A DNA stretch of 64,000 nt from Tellurirhabdus bombi (GTDB lineage Bacteria; Bacteroidota; Bacteroidia; Cytophagales; Spirosomataceae): positions 1,228,501 through 1,292,500 of the forward strand of contig NZ_CP090557.1 of assembly GCF_021484805.1 (NCBI RefSeq), read 5' to 3'. How positions within the stretch are numbered: the stretch's first letter is position 1; the number at the start of each line of letters is the position of its first letter. The notes under the pieces are model-generated. The model was not told where the DNA came from and searched no databases. It saw only the letters and a list, made by a program, of their open reading frames with translations. This document shows, one piece after another, positions 33,755-43,863 of the stretch. A program made the position numbers and the translations under genes.

Positions 33755-34272
33755 ACCATTCTATTTTGGCTAAATTATTCAGAACTATAGCGGTCTTCTT
33801 TAGCGTTCTACTTCTGTCTGGTGGACGTCCTCTGGCCCGGCATGATTTTCACGCCAGTGTCGCCCAAATGCAGTATAACGCGGCTGAAAAAACCTTTGAA
33901 ATAAGTATTCGAATGTTTACAGACGACCTGGAAAACGCGTTAAGTAAAGAAACGAACCAAAGAATACAATTATCGGCGAAGGATACGCACAGCCCACTGA
34001 TTGAACGTTATATTCGCAAGCATTTTAGTTTCATCAACGCACGCAAGCAAGCTAAACCGTATCAGTACATTGGCAAAGAGCAGGAAGGAGATGCAACATG
34101 GGTCTATGTTGAGGTTCCTTTTGCCGAAGCCCTAAACGGATGCACGCTGCGACAGAACGTATTGATGGATATGTTCGACGATCAGGTCAATTTGGTAAAT
34201 ATCACCTATTTGTCAGGCAAAAAAACCCTCTTATTCAAACGGGGGCAGGCCGTTCAGGAAATTAACTGGTAG
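33733..34272 (+). CDS. DUF6702-like exported protein
   Basis: Hypothetical exported protein of 179 residues from the first ATG, of a type common in Bacteroidota (DUF6702-like by recall: HDFHASVAQMQYNAAEKTFEISIRMFTDDLE near the mature start, then LRQNVLMDMFDDQVNLVNI). The N-terminus is a signal peptide. The ATG lies within the rseP terminator hairpin; a TTG at 33766 would give MAKLFRTIAVFFSVLLL, an excellent signal peptide, 18 nt after the hairpin, and may be the true start. Mature N-terminus is not Gln. Role unknown. Confidence 0.8.
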   Translation: MARFVVSYHSILAKLFRTIAVFFSVLLLSGGRPLARHDFHASVAQMQYNAAEKTFEISIRMFTDDLENALSKETNQRIQLSAKDTHSPLIERYIRKHFSFINARKQAKPYQYIGKEQEGDATWVYVEVPFAEALNGCTLRQNVLMDMFDDQVNLVNITYLSGKKTLLFKRGQAVQEINW

Positions 34273-34404
34273 ACGATCAGCTTCTTTTCCTCTTTTAGGA
34301 TGTTTTACTTACCTTAGAGCAAGTTGACTAATCTGGCACATACCTTGATGTATATCCACAACTACTTATAGGTGTTACTTTTTCCGCCGTATATAGTCTT
34401 TTAA

Positions 34405-34419
34405 CTGTCAGATTGGCAG
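34405..34419. promoter_or_regulatory. Imperfect inverted repeat just upstream of lon
   Basis: CTGTCA-GAT-TGGCAG, six-base arms with one mismatch, ending 9 nt before the lon ATG. A related sequence, AATCTGGCA, occurs at 34333-34341. It could be a stress-regulator site. No housekeeping-type promoter is visible in this 156-bp gap. Confidence 0.35.
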
Positions 34420-34428
34420 GTTTAATGT

Positions 34429-36921
34429 ATGAATTTTAACAAGCTCCCCGATACACAAGTATGGCTGGCCCCTGCCGATTTCGATGATAACCTCGAAATG
34501 ATTCCGCTAGGATCAGCAGAAGATTCGGACGACGATTACGTTGTGCCGAACGAATTACCCATTCTGCCCGTGCGGAATACGGTATTGTTTCCTGGGATGG
34601 TAATTCCGGTAACCGTTGGTCGACAGAAATCGATCCGGCTGGTTAAGAAAGCTTATAAAGGCAATCGAATTATTGGCGTTGTAGCGCAGTTGAATCAACA
34701 GAAAGACGAGCCTACTGCCGACGATCTATATAAACTCGGAACCGTGGCGTATATCATTAAAATGATTACGCTGCCCGACGGAAATATTACCATTATTATC
34801 CAGGGCAAGAAACGGTTTGAGATTCAGAACTTTTTGCAGGAAGAACCCTTTCTGACAGCTTCTGTCCGCCAGATTGATGATCATTTTCCGAATCCAACCA
34901 AGAAAGAGTCAAAAGCGCTGATTCAGTCGCTCAAAGAAGCGGCCTACAAAATCATGCGGCTGAACCCGGAAATTCCGCAGGAAGCCCGGATTGCGCTCGA
35001 CAACATCGAAAGCTCAACGTTTCTGATTCACTTTCTGTCGTCGAATACCAACGCGGAAGTGACAGAGAAACAGCGCTTGCTGGAAGCCCTGGAAGGTGCC
35101 CAACAGGCTACAATGCTGCTGGAGCACATGATGCGGGACATTCAGTTGCTCGAACTAAAGCGCGAAATTCAAACAAAAGCCAGTTCGGACATCGACCAGC
35201 AGCAGCGCGACTATTTCTTGCGGCAGCAGATCAAAGTTCTTCAGGATGAATTGGGCATGGATACGCCCGACCGGGACCTGGAAGAAATTCGTCTGAAAGC
35301 AGCCCGTAAAAAATGGCCGGATGCCGTTAAGGCCCATTTTGATAAAGAACTGAATAAGCTCCAGCGCATCAATCCCATGGCTCCGGAATACCCGGTGACC
35401 ATGAATTACATTGAGTTGATGGTTGAATTGCCGTGGAATGAATATACCAAAGACAATTTCGACCTTAAACGCGCTCAGAAAATTCTGGACTCCGATCACT
35501 TCGGTCTGGAAAAAGTGAAGGAACGCATGATTGAGTACCTGGCCGTTCTGAAGCTTACCAACGATTTGAAAGCGCCCATTTTGTGCCTGTATGGCCCTCC
35601 GGGCGTTGGTAAAACATCGTTAGGCCGTTCGGTGGCCAAAGCCTTAGGACGCAAATACGTTCGGATGGCACTCGGCGGCGTTCATGACGAAGCTGAAATT
35701 CGGGGACACCGCAAAACGTATATTGGCGCCATGCCGGGCAAGATTATTCAGAATTTGAAAAAAGCCGCTTCATCAAGCCCGGTCTTTATTCTGGATGAAA
35801 TTGACAAGGTAAGCGCCGACTTTCGGGGGGATCCATCGGCGGCTTTGCTCGAGGTGCTAGACCCTGAGCAAAACTCGACCTTCATGGATAATTACCTGGA
35901 TGTGGAGTATGACTTGTCGAAAGTCCTGTTTATCGCTACAGCTAACTCACTGGATACCATTCACCCCGCCCTGCGCGACCGGATGGAAATCATTGAGGTA
36001 ACGGGGTATACAGTCGAGGAAAAAATTCAGATTGCCAAGAAATACCTGTTCCCTAAACAGCGCAAAATTCACGGCCTGAAACCGAAAGATTTAGTGATTG
36101 AAGACAAGGCGCTTCAACGAATTATCGACGGTTACACGCGCGAATCAGGCGTTCGGAACCTGGAACAAAAGGTTGGCGCGCTGGTGCGGAAAGTGGCCAA
36201 GTCGATTGCGATGGAAGAAGACTATCCGAAAACGATCAAATCGGCGGATATTCCTAAACTGCTGGGTGCTGAGATTTTCGACCGTGACTTGTATACGGAT
36301 GACGATGTAGCCGGAATTGTTACCGGACTGGCGTGGACACAGGTGGGCGGCGAAATTCTGTTCATTGAGTCGAGCTTGAGCCGGGGAAAAGGAAACCTGA
36401 CCCTGTCGGGCCAACTGGGCGACGTTATGAAAGAATCAGCCGTTACGGCACTTTCTTATTTGAAAGCCCACGCGGACGAATTGAACATTGATTACCGCCT
36501 GTTCAATCATTACGACCTGCATATTCACATTCCGGCGGGCGCGGTGCCAAAAGATGGCCCGTCTGCGGGGATTACCATGCTTACCTCCATCGCTTCGATT
36601 TATACCCAACGCAAGGTAAAACCGTTTTTGGCCATGACAGGGGAAATCACCCTGCGCGGCAAAGTTCTTCCGGTTGGTGGTATTAAAGAGAAGATTCTGG
36701 CGGCAAACCGGGCGGGCGTGCGTGAAATCCTGATGTGTTCTAAAAACGGAAAAGACGTTCAGGAAATCAACCAGAATTACATCAAAGACCTGACAATCCA
36801 TTACGTTGATAATGTTAATCAGGTGCTGGAAACGGCGCTGTTGCCGGAGAAAGTACGTCGTCCGATGAATTTTGTATTTCCCGACGAGAAAGAGCGGGAA
36901 CTGGAGAAAGTAACTTACTGA
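34429..36921 (+). CDS. lon: ATP-dependent protease Lon
   Basis: Soluble AAA+ serine protease for damaged and regulatory proteins; 830 residues. Order: LAN substrate domain ([16 protein letters not shown] near residue 40), AAA+ module with Walker [12 protein letters not shown] and Walker [11 protein letters not shown], and the C-terminal S16 domain with catalytic Ser712 in [10 protein letters not shown] and the lysine of GGIKEKI. An acidic N-terminal extension ([11 protein letters not shown]) precedes the LAN domain. ATG at codon 24 is a possible alternative start. Followed by a strong terminator. Confidence 0.97.
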   Translation: MNFNKLPDTQVWLAPADFDDNLEMIPLGSAEDSDDDYVVPNELPILPVRNTVLFPGMVIPVTVGRQKSIRLVKKAYKGNRIIGVVAQLNQQKDEPTADDLYKLGTVAYIIKMITLPDGNITIIIQGKKRFEIQNFLQEEPFLTASVRQIDDHFPNPTKKESKALIQSLKEAAYKIMRLNPEIPQEARIALDNIESSTFLIHFLSSNTNAEVTEKQRLLEALEGAQQATMLLEHMMRDIQLLELKREIQTKASSDIDQQQRDYFLRQQIKVLQDELGMDTPDRDLEEIRLKAARKKWPDAVKAHFDKELNKLQRINPMAPEYPVTMNYIELMVELPWNEYTKDNFDLKRAQKILDSDHFGLEKVKERMIEYLAVLKLTNDLKAPILCLYGPPGVGKTSLGRSVAKALGRKYVRMALGGVHDEAEIRGHRKTYIGAMPGKIIQNLKKAASSSPVFILDEIDKVSADFRGDPSAALLEVLDPEQNSTFMDNYLDVEYDLSKVLFIATANSLDTIHPALRDRMEIIEVTGYTVEEKIQIAKKYLFPKQRKIHGLKPKDLVIEDKALQRIIDGYTRESGVRNLEQKVGALVRKVAKSIAMEEDYPKTIKSADIPKLLGAEIFDRDLYTDDDVAGIVTGLAWTQVGGEILFIESSLSRGKGNLTLSGQLGDVMKESAVTALSYLKAHADELNIDYRLFNHYDLHIHIPAGAVPKDGPSAGITMLTSIASIYTQRKVKPFLAMTGEITLRGKVLPVGGIKEKILAANRAGVREILMCSKNGKDVQEINQNYIKDLTIHYVDNVNQVLETALLPEKVRRPMNFVFPDEKERELEKVTY

Positions 36922-36937
36922 TAAATTTTTTTATCGA

Positions 36938-36990
36938 CCCCAAAACAGCTTTTCGTCGCACGATGAAAGCTGTTTTGGGGTAATTTTTTG
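36938..36990 (+). terminator. Terminator of lon
   Basis: Perfect 15-bp stem, CCCCAAAACAGCTTT with its complement (36938-36952 and 36966-36980), plus four more pairs around the loop, then TAATTTTTTG. Ends 13 nt before the ATG of the next gene. Confidence 0.85.
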
Positions 36991-36993
36991 CCT

Positions 36994-38355
36994 ATGATAC
37001 CACTCCCTTCGTCATTCCGCGAACGCCTGCAAACCCAATTAGGTGAGGCTTATCCGGACTTTGAAGTGGCTCTTAACCAGCCTGCCCCGGTCAGTATTCG
37101 GATTAATCCGGCCAAACCCAGGCTTAATACGGATGGACTGGAACGCGTACCGTGGTGTGATACGGGCTTTTACTTACCCGAAAGGCCCGTTTTTACCCTT
37201 GATCCGTTGTTCCAGGCAGGCGCGTATTATGTGCAGGAGGCATCATCCATGTTGCTTGCTGAAGCGGTGAAGCAAACAGTTAATTTGAGTAAGCCGCTCC
37301 GTGTTTTGGATTTGTGCGCCGCGCCAGGTGGAAAAAGCACCTTGCTGGCTTCCTTGCTTTCAGACAAAAGTCTGCTGGTTTGCAACGAGGTGATTCGCAC
37401 CCGCGTGCCCATTCTGCGGGAAAATATAGAAAAGTGGGGGTTTCCAAACGTGGTAATCAGCAATCACGATCCCGAAGATTTCAGCGGATTGGCAGGCTTT
37501 TTCGACCTCGTGCTGGTCGATGCGCCCTGCTCAGGCGAAGGTTTGTTTCGGAAAGATCCCAAAGCAGTGGCCGAATGGTCGGAAGCCAGTGTCCAGCTCT
37601 GCGCCCTGCGGCAACAACGCATTCTAACCGAAGCCATGTCGCTAGTCAGCGAACGCGGTGTGCTTCTCTACAGCACTTGTACTTATAACGACGAGGAAAA
37701 CGTACAAAATGCAGCGATGCTGGCCGAGCAGGGTTTTCAAAGTATCCCGCTGGACTTTCCTGCTGGCTGGGGAATCACCGAAAAAAAATCAGGTGATTTA
37801 ACGGGTTACCAATGTTATCCGCATAAAGTCAAAGGCGAAGGCTTTTTTCTGAGCGTATTTCGTCGCAAAAGCTCGACCGGATTACTCCCTAATTTACCCC
37901 GCAATTTTAAATCGTTTAAGCCTTTGCAGCCTAAACAGCAGGCCGCCTTACAGCCTTTTTTGCAGAATCCAACCCAATACTCTTTTTACGTAAAGCCCAA
38001 CGGTGACTTGCTGTCGCTTCCGACCGCGTTGACAGCCGACTTTCTGAGACTGGATGTTGCCTTACGCAACAAAGGAATGGGCCTGGATTTAGGTACGTTC
38101 AAAGGCACTGACTTTATTCCATCGCACGCGCTGGCTTTGAGTTCGATTGTTTCCCCACAAATCCTAGGTGTTGACTTGACCAAAGAAGATGCGCTGCGGT
38201 ATTTCAAAAAGGAAAATCTGATTTTGCAGGAACCAGCAAAAGGGTGGTTGCTAGCCAAATACGAGGGCCTCAATCTTGGCTGGTTAAAAGGCGTTGGTAA
38301 CCGCGTCAATAATTACCTGCCCAAAGACTGGCGCATCCGAATGGACATCGAATAA
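36994..38355 (+). CDS. rRNA (cytosine-C5) methyltransferase, RsmF/NSUN-like
   Basis: SAM-dependent RNA methyltransferase with 453 residues from the ATG; a TTG two codons upstream is unlikely. SAM-binding core LDLCAAPGGKSTLLA (about residue 107), motif IV DAPCSGEGLFR and motif VI STCTYNDEENVQ, the last carrying the catalytic cysteine. A C-terminal RsmF-like RNA-binding extension (LDLGTFKGTDFIPSHALAL) completes it. Target base inferred from the family. Its ATG comes 13 nt after the lon terminator. Confidence 0.9.
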   Translation: MIPLPSSFRERLQTQLGEAYPDFEVALNQPAPVSIRINPAKPRLNTDGLERVPWCDTGFYLPERPVFTLDPLFQAGAYYVQEASSMLLAEAVKQTVNLSKPLRVLDLCAAPGGKSTLLASLLSDKSLLVCNEVIRTRVPILRENIEKWGFPNVVISNHDPEDFSGLAGFFDLVLVDAPCSGEGLFRKDPKAVAEWSEASVQLCALRQQRILTEAMSLVSERGVLLYSTCTYNDEENVQNAAMLAEQGFQSIPLDFPAGWGITEKKSGDLTGYQCYPHKVKGEGFFLSVFRRKSSTGLLPNLPRNFKSFKPLQPKQQAALQPFLQNPTQYSFYVKPNGDLLSLPTALTADFLRLDVALRNKGMGLDLGTFKGTDFIPSHALALSSIVSPQILGVDLTKEDALRYFKKENLILQEPAKGWLLAKYEGLNLGWLKGVGNRVNNYLPKDWRIRMDIE

Positions 38356-38461
38356 GCGCTTGATTTCGGCGATGTTGTGATAAGCTGGTAATAGTATAAA
38401 AGTAGTTTGCCGAAAAATCATCATCTTTGTCAATAAAACTCAATTATTTTCAAGATACAGA

Positions 38462-39295
38462 ATGGCTTACGGATTATTGAAAGGAAAGCGCGGTATCATT
38501 ACCGGTGCGCTGGATGAGAAATCAATCGCCTGGAAAGTGGCGCTGAAGGCAAAAGAAGAAGGGGCTACGTTTACGTTATCGAACGCACCCATTGCCATGC
38601 GGATGGGCGCCATCAAAAGCCTAGCCGAGCAGTGCGAAGCTGAAATCATACCCGCCGATGCAACTTCAGTAGAAGATATTGAAAATCTTTATACCAAATC
38701 CGTGGATGTGCTGGGCGGCAAAATCGACTTTGTTCTCCACTCCATTGGAATGAGCCCGAATGTCCGGAAAGGTAAGGCTTACGGTGACCTGAATTACGAG
38801 TGGTACCAAAAGAGCATCGATATTTCGGCGCTGTCTTTCCACCGCCTGATGCAGGTTGGCGAGAAAATGGATGTCATCAATGACTGGGGCTCGTTTGTCG
38901 CCTTGACGTATACCGCCGCTCAACGCGCATTTGCATTCTATTCGGATATGGCTGACGCAAAAGCCGCTCTGGAATCCATTGCTCGTAGCTATGGCTACCG
39001 GTTTGGCAAGCTCAAAAACGTTCGGGTTAACACGGTTTCCCAATCGCCAACGGTAACAACGGCGGGATCGGGCATTGGTGGCTTTAACGATTTCTACAGC
39101 TTTGCGGATAAAATGTCGCCACTGGGCAACGCCTCGGCGGAAGATTGCGCGAACTACGTCGTGACGCTGTTCTCCGACCTGACCCGGATGGTGACCATGC
39201 AAAACCTCTTCCACGACGGCGGTTTCTCTATGACTGGCGTCTCCCAAGACGTAATGGACATGATTCAGGCTAGCCAGCAGCAACAGCAGCAATAA
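38462..39295 (+). CDS. fabI: Enoyl-[acyl-carrier-protein] reductase FabI
   Basis: NADH-dependent last reduction of each fatty-acid elongation cycle; 277 residues. Nucleotide-binding ITGALDEKSIAW, and the catalytic set Tyr150, Tyr160 and Lys167 (Tyr-x6-Lys) with the spacing of E. coli Tyr146, Tyr156 and Lys163. The C-terminus ends in a run of six glutamines after ASQ, unusual but probably disordered. Single gene between the methyltransferase and the convergent sbcC. Confidence 0.94.
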   Translation: MAYGLLKGKRGIITGALDEKSIAWKVALKAKEEGATFTLSNAPIAMRMGAIKSLAEQCEAEIIPADATSVEDIENLYTKSVDVLGGKIDFVLHSIGMSPNVRKGKAYGDLNYEWYQKSIDISALSFHRLMQVGEKMDVINDWGSFVALTYTAAQRAFAFYSDMADAKAALESIARSYGYRFGKLKNVRVNTVSQSPTVTTAGSGIGGFNDFYSFADKMSPLGNASAEDCANYVVTLFSDLTRMVTMQNLFHDGGFSMTGVSQDVMDMIQASQQQQQQ

Positions 39296-39303
39296 AAATT
39301 CAT

Positions 39304-39337
39304 TTCAGGAGCGAAGCTCTAACGCTTCGCTCCTGAA
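39304..39337. terminator. Bidirectional hairpin between fabI and sbcC
   Basis: Perfect 14-bp stem (39304-39317 with 39324-39337), 6-nt loop, ending at the base before the sbcC stop codon. No long T-tract. Confidence 0.7.
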
Positions 39338-42300
39338 TTATATCAATTCTCTTACCTGAATCCGGCTGTTCCCATCCAGCCCTTTTTCTACCTGAATCTG
39401 CACGCTGATCCGCTCCTTGATCTCGTGGCGGTGCGAAATAATTCCAATTGTCTTTTGGCTATCCTGCTGCAATCGTTCCAGCATTACAATGGCTGTGTCG
39501 AGTGTTTCCGGGTCGAGCGTTCCGAAGCCTTCATCAATAAAGAGGCTTTCAATCTGCACATTCTGTGACGCCAAATCGGATAAGCCTAACGCCAACGCCA
39601 GACTAAGCGTAAAGGTCTCCCCACCCGACAAGCTGGATACCGAGCGTTCTTTGCTGCCCTGGTACTGATCAACAACGTACAGTTCTTCCTGCCCATCGTG
39701 GGGCTTAAGCAGCAGGTAGCGATCCGTTAGGTCTTTCAAACGACGGTTGGCGAGGCCAATCAACTGCGCCAGGGTCAATCCCTGAGCAAATTTACTGTAT
39801 TCATCGCCGCGTGCGCTGCCAATCAACCGGTTCAGATCACGCCAGGGCCGGGCTTCGGTTTCCAGTTTTTGTAAGTCTTTGGACAGCCGCTTCAACTTCT
39901 GTCGGTTCTCACCATCCTCGTCCAGTTGCCGTTTGTAATAGCCAACTTGCTCGCGATTTTTCTGCACGCTGGCCCGCAAAGTGCGCAAATGTTGCATGAC
40001 CTCTTCCATCGGTAGCCCGTTCTGGCGGCTTGCTATAGCCTGTTCCTGTTTTGTCTGCTCATCCTGGCGCTTGCTTTTAATTTCGTTTGCCTCCCGTTCC
40101 AGCACCGTTTTCTGGTCCCGCAAAGCCTGAAGCGTTCGGCTATCCAGCAGACTGGCCCGGGCCTGAGCCGGAGAAGCAAATCCCCGTCTTTCCAATTGGG
40201 GCAGCAGGGTCTGGGTCAATGTCGCATATTGCCTATCGAACTCCGCAAAGGCATCGGTTGCGTTTTGTAACAGTTGGCTTTGGGTAGCCTGGAGCGATTG
40301 GGATTTTGTAAAGTTATTGACCAGGTTTTCACAGACCTCTCGGCTATCGTCGCCGACGTATAATTTTTCCTTTTCCAGCTTTAACCGCTGTGCTTCCCGC
40401 ATGCTCTCCTGAACCAGGCCAAAGTCATCGGTTAACCGGCGCAAGGTCGTATCCTGTTCCCACAACGATTGCAGTACGGCTAAATCCGCTCGTTTGGCAT
40501 TGGCTAGTTTGTGCTGGTCTTTCACCTGCTCTGCCGACAAAGAGGTGTCTAGCGCCAGGGTCGTTAGCTGTTGGGCAATCTCCGTTCTCTTTTTTGAATA
40601 CAGGTCCCGTAATTCCTTACGCTGGTTGACAAAAGCATTCTGGTCAGCCTCAGCGATCAGAAGCTGGCTTTTCAGCTCGTCAAACTGCTTCTTTTTGGCG
40701 TTCCAGTCGGAGGATACCAACTGAAGTTCCAGCTCTAGTTTCCCGGTTTGATTGATGTAATGCTGCGCATACGGATGTTCCAGCGAACCACACAACAGAC
40801 ACGGTTCCCCCGCCCGCAGTGCTTTTCTTAACTCTTCAAAATCGGCTTCCTGCGCCAAACGAATTTTATCCTCTTCAAGCTGCTTTTTCTTTTTGTCGAG
40901 TGCCTCTAATTCCTCCGCATATTGCGCTAAGACAGGCGTTTTATTTCCGATAAACTGGCTTTGTTTCTCAATTTTCTGATTGAGCGTCATGCCATCTCCC
41001 AGACGGTCCTGCTGCTGCTTCAGTGCCTCGTAGAGCAATAACAAGTTGTTCTCCTGATCAATTAACAGAGCCACATCGCGCTGGATATTTTCCGGATTAA
41101 GCATCGGATATTCCTGCTCCAACTGCACCAGTTCAACACCAATGGTTTTATGGCGCTCCGCAATCAGGCGGGTTGTGGCATCAATGTCTTTGGGATCTAA
41201 CGACCGAATCCAGGTTTCCTTGGCGGCCTCAATCGTTTCCTTGATAGCTTTGAACGGCTTCTGGGCGTTTTCCCGCTCCGCTTTAAGTTGCTGCGTCAGC
41301 TTCAGAATTGTTTCCCGAAAGGTATCGATGTCGCGCACAAAGGTTTCTGCCGAAAGCCGCGATTGGCCCGTCAAAGTTTGGGCTTTGGTAACCAAGCTGG
41401 TAATCTGGCCGGCTAGTACTCCTGATTCCTTACGCGCTCTTTCTTGATTCTCTCTTTCGCGATTGCGGTTGGTTTCAATCCCGGTCAGATTTGCTAATTC
41501 GCCGGATAAATCAGCCACCGCTTCGTGGCGGTTGAGCCGCTCCGCTTCCACGCCGAAAGCTTCCTGCTTCTGGCGCAACAGAGCCTCCCGCTTGTTCAGC
41601 AAAGCGAGCTGTGCGTCGGCTTCCGCTACTTTCTGGAGTATTTTCTCCTCACTCTCCCAAAACAGGATTTCCTTTCCCTCCTGTTCCAGTTGGTCATTCA
41701 GCGCCTTTTGCTCTTTTTTCAGGTTTTCAACGGCTTCGCTACTCAACACCTGAATAACGTCAATTTCCTTCTGCTTTTCAGCCACCTCTTTATCAAATTG
41801 CCGACTGATTTCGTGCGCTCGCTGGCTTAACTGGCGGTAAATTTCCGTGCCGGTGATGCGCTCCAGCATTTTGCTTCGCTCACCTGCTCTGGCTTTCAGA
41901 AACTGGTCGAATGCTCCCTGCGCCAAGACAATTGACCGCACAAACTGATCATACGTCAAGCCAATCAGCTCTTCGTTTTTCGCCGGAAAATCACGCAAAT
42001 TTTTAATAGCAAATAACTCACCCTCAGACTTTTCATCTTTTAGGTGGGCCACTTCCATCTCGTAATTATTCCAATTGCCGTTCCGATTTTTGGCAATCGA
42101 CCATTTTGATCGGTATGTCTGGTCGTTTACTTCGTATTCAACCTCCGCATACGCCACCGATTTAGGTTCGTGGGCGGCCTGCTGGTTGACGATGAGGCCT
42201 TCTTCGGTAATGTTTGCCAGTGAGATCGCGCCGGAAATGCGGGGAATCCGGTTAAAAAGCGCTAGAGTGATGACGTCGAGTAGCGTACTTTTTCCGGCCC

Positions 42301-42421
42301 CGGTCGGTCCAGAAATAACGAACAGGCCCGTGCTGCTTAATAAGCCTTCGGTAAACCGGATCGGTTCGTGCTCACCGTAAAAAGAATTGATGTTACGAAA
42401 GCGTATTTGCCGAATCTTCAT
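39338..42421 (-). CDS. sbcC: Exonuclease SbcCD, ATPase subunit SbcC
   Basis: SMC-like ATPase that with SbcD opens hairpins and trims DNA ends. 1027 residues: Walker A GPTGAGKSTLLDVI near the N-terminus, long coiled coils, a zinc-hook CLLC in the middle (EPCLLCGSLEHPY), then the ABC signature SSLSGGETFTLSLALAL and Walker B SLFIDEGFGTLDPETL. Its first 29 bp overlap the end of sbcD, so the subunits are translationally coupled. Confidence 0.95.
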   Translation of the reverse strand: MKIRQIRFRNINSFYGEHEPIRFTEGLLSSTGLFVISGPTGAGKSTLLDVITLALFNRIPRISGAISLANITEEGLIVNQQAAHEPKSVAYAEVEYEVNDQTYRSKWSIAKNRNGNWNNYEMEVAHLKDEKSEGELFAIKNLRDFPAKNEELIGLTYDQFVRSIVLAQGAFDQFLKARAGERSKMLERITGTEIYRQLSQRAHEISRQFDKEVAEKQKEIDVIQVLSSEAVENLKKEQKALNDQLEQEGKEILFWESEEKILQKVAEADAQLALLNKREALLRQKQEAFGVEAERLNRHEAVADLSGELANLTGIETNRNRERENQERARKESGVLAGQITSLVTKAQTLTGQSRLSAETFVRDIDTFRETILKLTQQLKAERENAQKPFKAIKETIEAAKETWIRSLDPKDIDATTRLIAERHKTIGVELVQLEQEYPMLNPENIQRDVALLIDQENNLLLLYEALKQQQDRLGDGMTLNQKIEKQSQFIGNKTPVLAQYAEELEALDKKKKQLEEDKIRLAQEADFEELRKALRAGEPCLLCGSLEHPYAQHYINQTGKLELELQLVSSDWNAKKKQFDELKSQLLIAEADQNAFVNQRKELRDLYSKKRTEIAQQLTTLALDTSLSAEQVKDQHKLANAKRADLAVLQSLWEQDTTLRRLTDDFGLVQESMREAQRLKLEKEKLYVGDDSREVCENLVNNFTKSQSLQATQSQLLQNATDAFAEFDRQYATLTQTLLPQLERRGFASPAQARASLLDSRTLQALRDQKTVLEREANEIKSKRQDEQTKQEQAIASRQNGLPMEEVMQHLRTLRASVQKNREQVGYYKRQLDEDGENRQKLKRLSKDLQKLETEARPWRDLNRLIGSARGDEYSKFAQGLTLAQLIGLANRRLKDLTDRYLLLKPHDGQEELYVVDQYQGSKERSVSSLSGGETFTLSLALALGLSDLASQNVQIESLFIDEGFGTLDPETLDTAIVMLERLQQDSQKTIGIISHRHEIKERISVQIQVEKGLDGNSRIQVRELI

Positions 42422-43652
42422 GCGAAATCAAAGCGGATTGTTCCGTTACGAGGCGGTATAATTGTTTGTAGGTTTCCAGTAAAAGCTCCCGGTCATTGCC
42501 TTCAGTCTGCGCGTTGTCCAGACGACGCGCAAAGACATCCAAATAGGATAAATCCTGCAAATGGGTATCGGCTACGTACAAGGATTCCAGCCCTTGCAGT
42601 CTATTTTTAAAAATGAGTCGCGACTTAGCCACTAAAAAAGAGGCGTCGGCATAGTCGCGTTGTAGCTGCTCAAAATGCGTTCGGGCGCTTAAGGTTTCGT
42701 TTTCCTCTTCCACCAGCACTTCGACCAGCGTAGGCAGGTGCTCGTCTACGCTTTCAATTGAACCCAACATTTCCCGGACATACTCCAACGGACCAGAAAC
42801 GTGCCGAAGCGTTCGGTTACGCGGCACGGGAATGGTTTCAACCGCCGTTACTTGGCCGTTTTCTACGGTCAATTCCAGCAATTGGTGGTGATTATTTCGC
42901 TCACTGAAGCTAAGCGGCAACGGCGAACCACTGTAACGCACGGTATCGGAAGCGCCAATTTTTTGCGGCACGTGAATATGACCCAAAGCAACATAATTAA
43001 AGCCGCCCGGAAAATGTTCGGATGAAAAAGCCGCCTGACCTCCCACCGAATGGATTTCGCGTTCGCTTTCGGGAGAAATAGAAGCACCATTGACATAGAG
43101 GTGGCCCATCGCCAATACCGGAACGTCTTTGTATTCGGTATGGCAAAAATCGCTGATGCGTTCGTAGTGGTTGCGAATCCCCATGCGCACGGCTTCCAGC
43201 CGGTCTTCGTAGGTCTGACCAGAAACCGATTGACGCAAATCGGCGTCTCGAAGGTAAGGCACGGCAGCAACCAGCAGGTCCGTTGAGCCAGTTGCCAGCC
43301 GAATCACTTCCTCCCGGCAGTCGCCATTCGTGCAGCCCACCACGTGAATGTTCAGGTGTCGAAGCAATTCCCGGGGTGCATTCAGCTTACTCGCCGAATC
43401 GTGGTTGCCTCCCGTTATAATGATTTTCCGCTGGAGCGGCAGCATCTTGGTCAGGAACTGGTAATACAACGACATCGAGCCGTCATTCGGGTTTGTGGTG
43501 TCAAATACGTCCCCGGAAATGAGCAGGACATCGATCTCCCGTTGCTCTATTGTCTCCGCCAGCCAGTCCAGAAAACGAACGTGATCGTCGCGCAGGTCGT
43601 GTTTATACAGCCGTTTTCCCAGATGCCAATCGGCCGTGTGCAGAATCTTCAT
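42393..43652 (-). CDS. sbcD: Exonuclease SbcCD, nuclease subunit SbcD
   Basis: Mre11-type calcineurin-fold nuclease, 419 residues. Metal-binding motifs: HTADWHLGK, SGDVFDTTNP, TGGNHDSASKL, MGHLYVNG and LGHIHVPQ. Upstream partner of sbcC. The upstream 210 bp to the divergent acyltransferase gene contains no clear promoter on this strand. Confidence 0.96.
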   Translation of the reverse strand: MKILHTADWHLGKRLYKHDLRDDHVRFLDWLAETIEQREIDVLLISGDVFDTTNPNDGSMSLYYQFLTKMLPLQRKIIITGGNHDSASKLNAPRELLRHLNIHVVGCTNGDCREEVIRLATGSTDLLVAAVPYLRDADLRQSVSGQTYEDRLEAVRMGIRNHYERISDFCHTEYKDVPVLAMGHLYVNGASISPESEREIHSVGGQAAFSSEHFPGGFNYVALGHIHVPQKIGASDTVRYSGSPLPLSFSERNNHHQLLELTVENGQVTAVETIPVPRNRTLRHVSGPLEYVREMLGSIESVDEHLPTLVEVLVEEENETLSARTHFEQLQRDYADASFLVAKSRLIFKNRLQGLESLYVADTHLQDLSYLDVFARRLDNAQTEGNDRELLLETYKQLYRLVTEQSALISHEDSANTLS

Positions 43653-43753
43653 GCCTTCTTAAACTTCTTTCCAACCGGAAGTTAGCCAAAATTCTGCTAA
43701 GGCTTCAAAATAAATGTCTGGTTCGGACATAATTCCAGGCCAAAAAATACCTT

Positions 43754-43761
43754 TACTTTTG
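43754..43761 (+). promoter_or_regulatory. Possible -7 box upstream of the NeuD-like gene
   Basis: TACTTTTG fits TAnnTTTG but lacks a TTG at the right distance (TTC at 43722). It would give a leader of about 97 nt. Confidence 0.25.
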
Positions 43762-43863
43762 TTCTTCTTTTACAGAGAGCGATATGCGTATCCAGAAGTG
43801 GCGATCGTAGTTACTCTTAGGGAATGAATTTCAATTAACAGTAGCATAACTTCTTACGAATAA

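Noticed and set aside
38666-39292. Minus-strand open frame of 208 codons opposite fabI
   Set aside because: Shadow of fabI; the fabI active-site residues are all in the other strand's frame.
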